DNA from: Taenia hydatigena
Lineage: Eukaryota; Platyhelminthes; Cestoda; Cyclophyllidea; Taeniidae
DNA: 64,000 nucleotides
NCBI GenBank assembly: GCA_036345935.2
Contig: JADWOT020000005.1
Location: forward strand, 19,880,369 to 19,944,368
Direction of reading: 5' to 3'
In this document: in pieces, positions 57,301-64,000 of the stretch
Numbering within the stretch: the first letter of the stretch is position 1
How the letters are laid out: each line of letters starts with the position of its first letter
Notes under the pieces: model-generated
What the model was told of the DNA's origin: nothing
The model's database searches: none
What the model saw: only the letters and a program-made list of their open reading frames with translations
Program-made: the position numbers and the translations under genes

Positions 57301-57819
57301 GGAACTCCACAACGCTGTCAGCACTACAAATGATCATATTTTGCGTCAAACTACTACACAATAAGCAAGCAAACCTGTTCTCCTTATTAATTTGATCACC
57401 GAAACCGCAAGTTTCGGTGACAGTCAATTTCAGCTTTACATTTCCTTCTTTCAAGTCTTCACATAAACAAATGACACCCGCACGACGTCAACTCACCGTA
57501 CGTCTTCGATTTTAACTTAACATCTGTTGAATCATGCGAAGAGGGTGTAAAATCAAACTTCTGATTAAAAAGGGTTTCAATGAGAGTAGACTTTCCCAAA
57601 CCAGTTTCACCTATTTCTATTCACAAACCCTGCATTAACTTACCAACACATAGAATATTAAATACGAATCCTTCGCTAATAGACTTGTCGACAATCTGGT
57701 CGGGCAGACTGACAAAACCCACATGCCCATTTAATGTAAGTGTTCTACAGTCGGAATTCTACACAAGTGAGGAAATCCAAATGTTAATGCACCTTTTTCT
57801 TTAGAGCGTCCACAGTCAT
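50521..57819 (-). CDS. Septin, SEPT6/8/10/11 group, nine exons, 418 aa
   Basis: This is a GTP-binding filament protein of the cell cortex that polymerises with other septin groups. Exons, 5' to 3': 57793-57819, 57644-57758, 57497-57610, 57375-57456, 57183-57323, 56935-57142, 55402-55662, 54229-54354, 50521-50703, totalling 1257 bases in frame. Visible motifs are G1 GETGLGKST (from residue 48), a G3-like CGFGD (about residues 102-106), G4 AKSD (183-186), a septin-unique segment around RQYPWG, and a C-terminal coiled coil. Stretches such as [22 protein letters not shown] and [10 protein letters not shown] match human SEPT6 closely. Members of this group generally bind but do not hydrolyse GTP. 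The start is fixed by an in-frame TGA just upstream of the ATG and by the usual position of [11 protein letters not shown]. Intron sizes rise from 33-51 bp at the 5' end to 1.0-3.5 kb at the 3' end. Confidence 0.95.
50704..54228 (-). other. Last septin intron, 3.5 kb
   Basis: No recognisable gene or repeat family member. Open frames on either strand (51244-51567, 51580-51822, 53927-54160) lack motifs and splice support. Confidence 0.5.
55402..57819 (-). CDS. Septin exons 1-7: GTP-binding domain
   Basis: Exons 1-7 encode residues 1-316. They run from a short nine-residue first exon (MTVDALKKK) through the alpha-0 entry [15 protein letters not shown], the P-loop exon 3, the DQINKEN segment in exon 4, [11 protein letters not shown] in exon 5, and [10 protein letters not shown] in exon 6 to the septin-unique element in exon 7 ([26 protein letters not shown]). 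The first five introns are 34, 33, 40, 51 and 40 bp. All keep GT-AG ends and phase. Confidence 0.95.
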
Positions 57820-58275
57820 TTCGCCGGTCCCTTTGTCTCACCCAGGCTCACACTCAACCGAAGTGAAGGTCACGAGGGACAGCAGCATCAACATTCCAAA
57901 CTAGCATCCGAATGAGCAACTTAAAAAAACTAATTTTATGGTCACCCGCGTGCTTAATATCTTCAATTTTTTCATTTCTATAAGCGTTATGCTGCCATAC
58001 TCTTTCAAAATTTTAGTTTATTTAGATGATGCATCATTATAAATTCATGAATCAAACCAATAAGTCACGGCAGGTGTATCAATGCTAAATGACTCAATTT
58101 TACTCAAAAATACTTTCTAAATTAAAAAAGCGTCCGCTTACAATGCTCAATATGCATTATTTTAAAACTATCTTACAATAAATATCGTCGAATGATTTAG
58201 GAAGCCTAGTAGAGCCATACGTCTTCACTGAAGTCGTAAAAAATCCCGATTGTAGCTAAGGAGACACACTATCAA

Positions 58276-58330
58276 TGTTACACTTTGTTTGTTTGGGCTA
58301 CCGGCCCCGGTCAGGATCACAGAGGTGGTC
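58276..58330 (+). repeat. TRIM-family LTR fragment, plus orientation
   Basis: Runs from TGTTACACTTTGTTTG through CTACCGG to CACAGAGGTGG, the first third of the LTR. It is followed directly by an inverted LTR copy. Confidence 0.7.
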
Positions 58331-58334
58331 AAAC

Positions 58335-58519
58335 TGTAGCGTCCCGAGGCTCCCTTAAGGCAAAAGAAGGCAAAGTGGCAGGGTAGAATACATATATTCA
58401 CCAGAAAGAGGAAAATAGGCTGCTGGCATGGCCCGGAGGCCAGCCCACGCAGCTAGGGCAGTACGGCCACCTCTGTAACCTTGACAGAAACCGCTAGTTC
58501 TAACAGACAAAGTACTACA
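58335..58519 (-). repeat. TRIM-family LTR, minus orientation, 185 bp
   Basis: Full-length LTR from TGTAGCGTCCCGAGG to AAAGTACTACA. The flanking bases (CAAAC and ATACT) do not match, so it is not a simple solo LTR. With the fragment just before it, it forms a small fold-back. No polypurine tract is seen on its upstream side in minus orientation. Confidence 0.8.
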
Positions 58520-58621
58520 ATACTGCCCAAGTTAAGGATTGCATCCTAAACCAACTCAGGACACATAGTAAATTGGACTGTCCAGGTTTCTTCCCCCAGT
58601 GACACTTTTAACGACATTTCC

Positions 58622-58860
58622 CTATTTTACCTTCAACTTTCTCCCTTCTGCTGAGAGACATTTTGTAGAGGGGGGACCAGTGCGAAATTTGGTGCGGAGA
58701 TCCGGGAACGCTTGGGGAATCACTAATGACTTGGCTGCGCCTGAGTCAAGCAGGAAACTGCAGGGACGTCCCTCTAGCGTGTCAGAGACTCGCATAAATG
58801 GGAGGGAACCATGTGAGGGTACGCAGGATAAGGAATAGTGCGGATTACCTGCTTTTGAAA
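58622..58860 (-). pseudogene. Retrotransposon aspartic protease remnant
   Basis: The minus-strand frame reads VSDTLEGRPCSFLLDSGAAK and continues SLVIPQAF. The hydrophobic-hydrophobic-D-S-G-A active-site loop followed by a Ser-Leu-Val-Ile strand is typical of the proteases of Ty3/gypsy- or BEL-type LTR retrotransposons. The frame meets a TAG soon after (at 58622-58624), and no reverse transcriptase or integrase follows before the LTR at 58519, so this is a fragment. A host DDI1-type retropepsin would be a less likely alternative. Confidence 0.65.
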
Positions 58861-61800
58861 TACGGCGCGACGGAGCTTAACGTAGACGTGTAGGATTCGG
58901 CCGGCGGTTGGTTATATGGAAAGGCTATGTCAGGGGGAGTTGAATGCTTAGAGGTGTTTTTCGTGGATTGGTGGAGAATGAGTCGTGCTTGTTGTCAAAG
59001 ATGAGGCTTGGTTAACCCTTGCTAACATGTGGAACGGTGACCAGTGCCATTGCGGAGCTGTTTTTAGGTCACGGCCCAAGTTGATGAGAAGCTAGCTAGG
59101 CTGCCGACTTCAACTCAGCAGGGATCACAGATAAAATGAAGTCGCCCAAAGGACTTCTTGTTAGAACTTAATTTTTTGAAATTATTTGTGTAGGAAAGAT
59201 ATAATTTCTGTTTCCACCTAATTGTTGTAACTTCCCTAGATTTCAAACCGTGATTCATCCGCCATTAAAACCATGAAAATCCTACCTTCGAAGTGAACAG
59301 AGGATTTATTCGGCAGAAAAAGAGGAAAAAAGTACAGGGTTGGCAAAATCTAGGTCATAGCTTGCCATTTGGCGGCAGCATGCCTCTCGAAGGGGCACTT
59401 GCAGTTAGACTGCTCCTGTTGGAGAAGATCGTGGATGCATGGAAGAAGTTGAGTTGAACAGGCAGAGCATTTCCAGCAATCGCTTACTCTGTTTGATTTA
59501 CCCTTTTTGCTGCAGAGAGCTCCATTTTTGCGTTTATTTCTTCAACTTTGGATAGATACAACGGTAATCTGCACTGATTGTGATTCATTATGACTGAAGT
59601 GTACCTGTTATTTAGCAAGAATGAAGGAGGAGCCATAGAATTGACAACCAATCGGATCGGTGTGTATGAACCGACATGGGCATGTCTGACTTGACTGAGC
59701 AAAAAGCAATAAACTTGCGTTAAATGTACTTCCACACATAAAAAAAGAGAGGCAAGGACATTAGAAACCGTTGGTTGGCTCACCTATTTGATGACAAAGT
59801 CGTGTGATAGAGGCCTTTTAATACACACGTGATTGATTGGTTCGGGCTAATGGAAGCAGTCTTTATGGCCTATCATACGCTCCTCCCATCGCGAGAAGAT
59901 GGATCAACAGTTGACTTCGACTCTAAATTGTTCTGACAGTAGGAAAACTGAGCCATGAATTACGAGGTTGGGACACTACTCTATCAGTAGTTGGTGAGAA
60001 CGCGAATTGTGTGCAATCGAGAACGGGTCTGGGTGGTACCACACATTCTTTCATGTGTGATCGATGTGAGCAACTGCAGTGGTACCCTAAGGAAAGATTT
60101 TGACTCTTAATTCGCAAGCTCTTCGAGACACTTGCCTTTGTTGACATGATGATTATACGATGGATGTCAGGACAGCCAAGTGTGAATGTGTACGGTAGAC
60201 TCCTGACACAGTACGCATTCGTGAGCTTCGGTGAAATGCGAATTGTAGGTGACGGTTGGCGACTGTAGAGGTGGTAGAAGTGAACACGATTGACGTTGGT
60301 TTGCCAAGGCTGTCCTTTTGGCCAGGGTTAATTAAATGATGCGCGTGTTGGAAGTGAAGTAGTAATTGGAGGTTCTTAAATGAGCGAATGGAAATTTTGT
60401 CATTATTCTGGCGGATCTAATGGGCGTGTTTGGCCGCATCTATCAGGCCCTGGAACAACTAACTATGATTGAATTCTCCCCTTGGTTGAAATTAATGGCT
60501 ACGATCCTAGTGGCCGGAAGCGCTCTAAAACTGCACGTTTCAAGTATGCCCAAACATCAAGAGGTAGAGTGCAGTGAGCCAATATTTTGTTTTATTGAAT
60601 GGTTCGCACTGCGAAGAATTTTAAACTACTCTCAGTAGTGTAAGCGTATTTGCAGCTTCCCAGCCCTACTCTTCATTAGTAAGTACCTTTTCTCGGTATT
60701 GAAATTGAGCTCGAATCAGACTTGAACGCGGTGGCAGCACAGCATCGCCTGAAGTTTTGCCGTTGTGGCCAAACCAGATTGCAGCAGTAACCCATTGGCC
60801 ACTCACAGTTTGACGGCGTGGTGACCGTTGAGTGGCTTGTGCCCAGCATGCTCACTTTCATTAATTGGCCTCCCATTCACGACTTCGTTGAGGCATCCTC
60901 CTCATCTAGGTTGGTGGCAAATCTCTGCCACATCGACATTAGCAGAGAATGCTGGACTAGCGCACTGACATACCACTGTGCCAATTCAGTCGCGATGTAA
61001 TTAGCTGCTCGAATGCTTCAACATAGAAGTGGTGAAAGTTGACTTCACTTGAGCCACCATTATCCTTATCTTCATCTTTGCTCAGAAATGCGACTTTTGA
61101 TCAAGTTGCCATCGATAAATTCCACTCGCCTTATCCAACTCATACATCTTCAACGTAAGCATCTGGTTGGATTACTCACTGATGGGAAGGAGCCATCAAC
61201 AATGTAGATTAAAGTGAGTTCGGTTTACACTCTACAGAAATTTAAATAAGATTACCTTTTTGGTTTTTTCAAAATTAAATAATCTCCTCTTATTTTAATC
61301 CCTGCATCCTCTTCTCTCCTGATCATCGTTTTCGGGTAATCTGAGCCAGTTCTACCTAGATTAAATTGAGTTGGGCGATGATAGGTATTGACTGAACAAT
61401 GGAGAGTCATTCACATGTCTGGAAACAACTCCGTATCATCAGAGATCTGATTCGGAAAGTTTCTTAAATGCATCCAATTAAGCTTTGGCATCCGGATGCG
61501 ACGTTGATACCTGTTTTGGTCCACGGAATCGCCGACGTAATGAGTAGAACTGCAGGCTAATTCAAGATGTTACTTGCCACACAATGGTGCTCCTATCACT
61601 CTCGAGTAGAGGTCGCTTCAGTTGTGCGCCAATCTCAAGAAGTAGGCCGTCATGACATACCTCACATCTGATTCCTCAGAAATTATAGTAAAAAAGAACT
61701 CCGCGTGAAAACACTTGCACAGCAATGGAACTTTGCGCGGAAAAAATAGCAGGGACATCCAATCCTGACTGGTGGTCCGTTGATTCGATGAAAAAGACGT

Positions 61801-64000
61801 GTAACATGTCCTCTGAGGGTTGGAGGGTGCCATAACCAAATTATGGTTATTTGAGTCGAGCCGTGGAAGCAGTCAGTAGGACTAGCTTTCGGCTTGCATA
61901 TTTTCTTTGTTTGGGTGAAAGGCATTCAGAAAACACGAGTCTCGCTAAGTAAAGGAAACCACCTTCAGGGTTGGATAGCTAATAGAAGCCCTAAATTTAG
62001 GCACATTTTGCACAGACTTACCCCATCGCACACACTGCGTCCACTCTGCCGCTTTCTTCCGGGTCATGGGAAGACCTCCCAACGCACGCCTTCAGCACGC
62101 TCATTCGCTCATTCCCACGCATTGCGTGATAAACGTGGAAATCGTTTTGCTGCGCCTTAACACCCTTCATTCGTTTGCGACAAGTAGGGATGGTGGCTTA
62201 TGTAAATGAAAATGCAGACCTCTTTCCGGGTGCAACTTGCGCATCTTCCGTGGACAGAGCGTGCTCATTCATCTGCAAAACACTGCTGGTCGACGGACAT
62301 TACTTGCATGCTCTAACTTCCAAACAAAGAGATTGACATGCGTAAAGGTATACCAATTGATCCCGACTGCCAGGTTTCCACTCATGTCTAAGGCAATGAT
62401 CCTTGAACTGTCAACTGTCGCAACTGACAATGCATAATCATGGCTCAGGAGGGATAGTCTCATAGTGCGTGAAGTATCTGAGAATGAGAGAGCGGATGCT
62501 TTTTTTGAGGGATTAAACTTACTGATCAAAGGGTCCATCAAGTCTATGTGGCAGAAGATTGATCGATAGGCGCCATCGCGTTGCATCGTGGATTGATGGA
62601 CCAGTGGCAATCATCCACTTATTTCTCCACCCATCCACCTTTGCATCCCTCATTTCAATCTGAGCCCATTTGATGCAAAGGTCAAAGTCCCAAACTATGA
62701 AAAGTTAATCAATCTTCGAATTTTATCTTCGCGACAGCTTTCCGACCCATCTATTTGAAAACCACTAGGGATTTGTTTCTCCACTCACACACTCCAGTCG
62801 TTTGTTCTTCAAAAAACATTGGCTCTCAAAATGTTTAAAATGGTACTTCTGTGTCCAGGCCTTTTTCGATACTTTATTCATTCAACATGGAAGACCTTAG
62901 ACACTCTTTCGTTCCTTCAGCCTAACAGCAGATGGTCGCAGTTCAAAGAGGAAATTTTGTAGACACCAATTTTGCAACTTGTCTCTGGAAGGAAGTGTAC
63001 GGTAAACACACTCTAACCTAATCACCGTACATTCATTCGGATGAGTGCAACCTCAAGGCAAGAGAAGAAGGTCAGTACATCCTGAGGCTGTGACTGCAGG
63101 TCGACACTGATATCTCGAGAGCGATCAAACTTCTATCCTCTGCGAGCATCCACAACCTGCTCAACCCTTCATATGAAACCTAACAGAGAGGAATGCCATC
63201 ACCTTATCTATCTACTGTTTCCAAGCCTAAGAGATGCATTTTGCCGCACAGAACCAATCGGCATGCCACATTCCTTCGCATCTATAACGAACTTCATTAC
63301 ACCAAGTCTCCTCCATAATTTGCTTGGGTTAGTGTATTGTGTTCGTAACCCGGCAAATGTGAATTTATGCAGGTTCGAAGTAGAATATGTTGTCAAGAAA
63401 GATGCAATGTAAATCCATTATTTATGAGAACTTGGGATGCCTAAATGACACGCCGTTAAGCAGTAAAAGATGCCACTAAGTCCAGGAATGACCTCATTGA
63501 ATTTCTCTCATTTGTGGTGCTGGATTGGATGGGAAGGTTGAGTGATGAAATATTTTGAATGCATTACAAGCTTTCCTTACTTGAAGACCAGGATCTACAA
63601 CATCACTTTACCTGGAAGACAACACTTACGAGACACTGTTTACCTCCTTCTGAGCAGCTGGCGTCGCTTGAAAGCAATCAATCAGCTTGAAGCACTAGTC
63701 AGCTGACAAGCATTATAGGTAATCGCGCTGAGATGGATGGGGTTAGCGCAGAGATGGGAATTACTGTTTTGAACCCCCAATGGTATTAACTGAATGTACA
63801 CAGGCCTTTGTAATCTTTCACTGCTTGGAGGAGCTCTATGAACTTTACTACCCACACGGGTTGATGCTCCTCCCTCAGCACAGCGGATGCAAGCCGACTA
63901 TATCATGTGTTTTGAGATGATTACCACAGTCGAGACACCACCGGAAGACCTTGTTGATTTCCTCTTTCTGGTCTATTTATTTATTTAACCATAAAGTGGT
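58861..64000. other. Right flank, no gene supported
   Basis: Open frames of 60-113 codons occur on both strands (for example 62269-62610 and 59484-59783, minus). None shows a recognisable domain or a chain of in-phase exons. Because a protease remnant lies at its edge, part of this region may be decayed retroelement body, but I could not identify gag, reverse transcriptase, RNase H or integrase motifs. Confidence 0.45.

Noticed and set aside
62269..62610. 113-codon minus frame as a retroelement or WD-repeat fragment
   Set aside because: No catalytic or structural motif could be placed; not enough to call.

Overview
The window looks like nuclear DNA from a parasitic flatworm, most likely a tapeworm. 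The genes are split by GT-AG introns, many of them only 32-40 bp long, with much longer introns towards the 3' end in the septin and REC8 models. It also carries a miniature LTR retrotransposon (TRIM) family of a kind reported from taeniid tapeworms. Species assignment is inference. I found no tRNA, rRNA, CRISPR array or bacterial-type operon. All gene models were built by hand from reading frame, splice-site and phase agreement; every model closes to a whole number of codons.

Layout. (1) 1-10061: no supportable gene. (2) 10062-19081, minus: a REC8-type meiotic cohesin kleisin, 19 coding exons, 636 aa, with both conserved kleisin ends. (3) 19371-22205: two TRIM copies in head-to-head inversion (about 0.7 kb near-identical arms, about 1 kb loop full of older LTR fragments), sitting in the divergent intergenic region between REC8 and PFDN2. 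(4) 22543-26777, plus: prefoldin subunit 2, three exons, 156 aa, with a GC-AG second intron. (5) 28326-47545, minus: the centrepiece, a 22-exon gene for a predicted 2147-aa secreted protein built of roughly 95-100 Asp-rich calcium-binding-type repeats (consensus [12 protein letters not shown]), 58 of them in one 3.07 kb exon. (6) 48145-48326: a solo LTR of the TRIM family with 5-bp target duplication. (7) 50521-57819, minus: a septin of the SEPT6/8/10/11 group, nine exons, 418 aa. (8) 58276-64000: LTR fragments, a decayed retroviral-type aspartic protease reading frame (LLDSGA) and otherwise nothing I can name.

The genes are not an operon or pathway: REC8 acts in meiotic chromosome cohesion, PFDN2 in chaperone delivery to CCT, the septin in the cortical cytoskeleton, and the repeat protein presumably outside the cell or in the secretory pathway. 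The most interesting object is the repeat protein: its repeats resemble bacterial-type TSP3 repeats more than animal thrombospondin ones, yet it has a split signal peptide encoded across micro-introns, phase-1 symmetric exons and a mirror-ordered set of duplicated exon cassettes with regularly placed cysteines.
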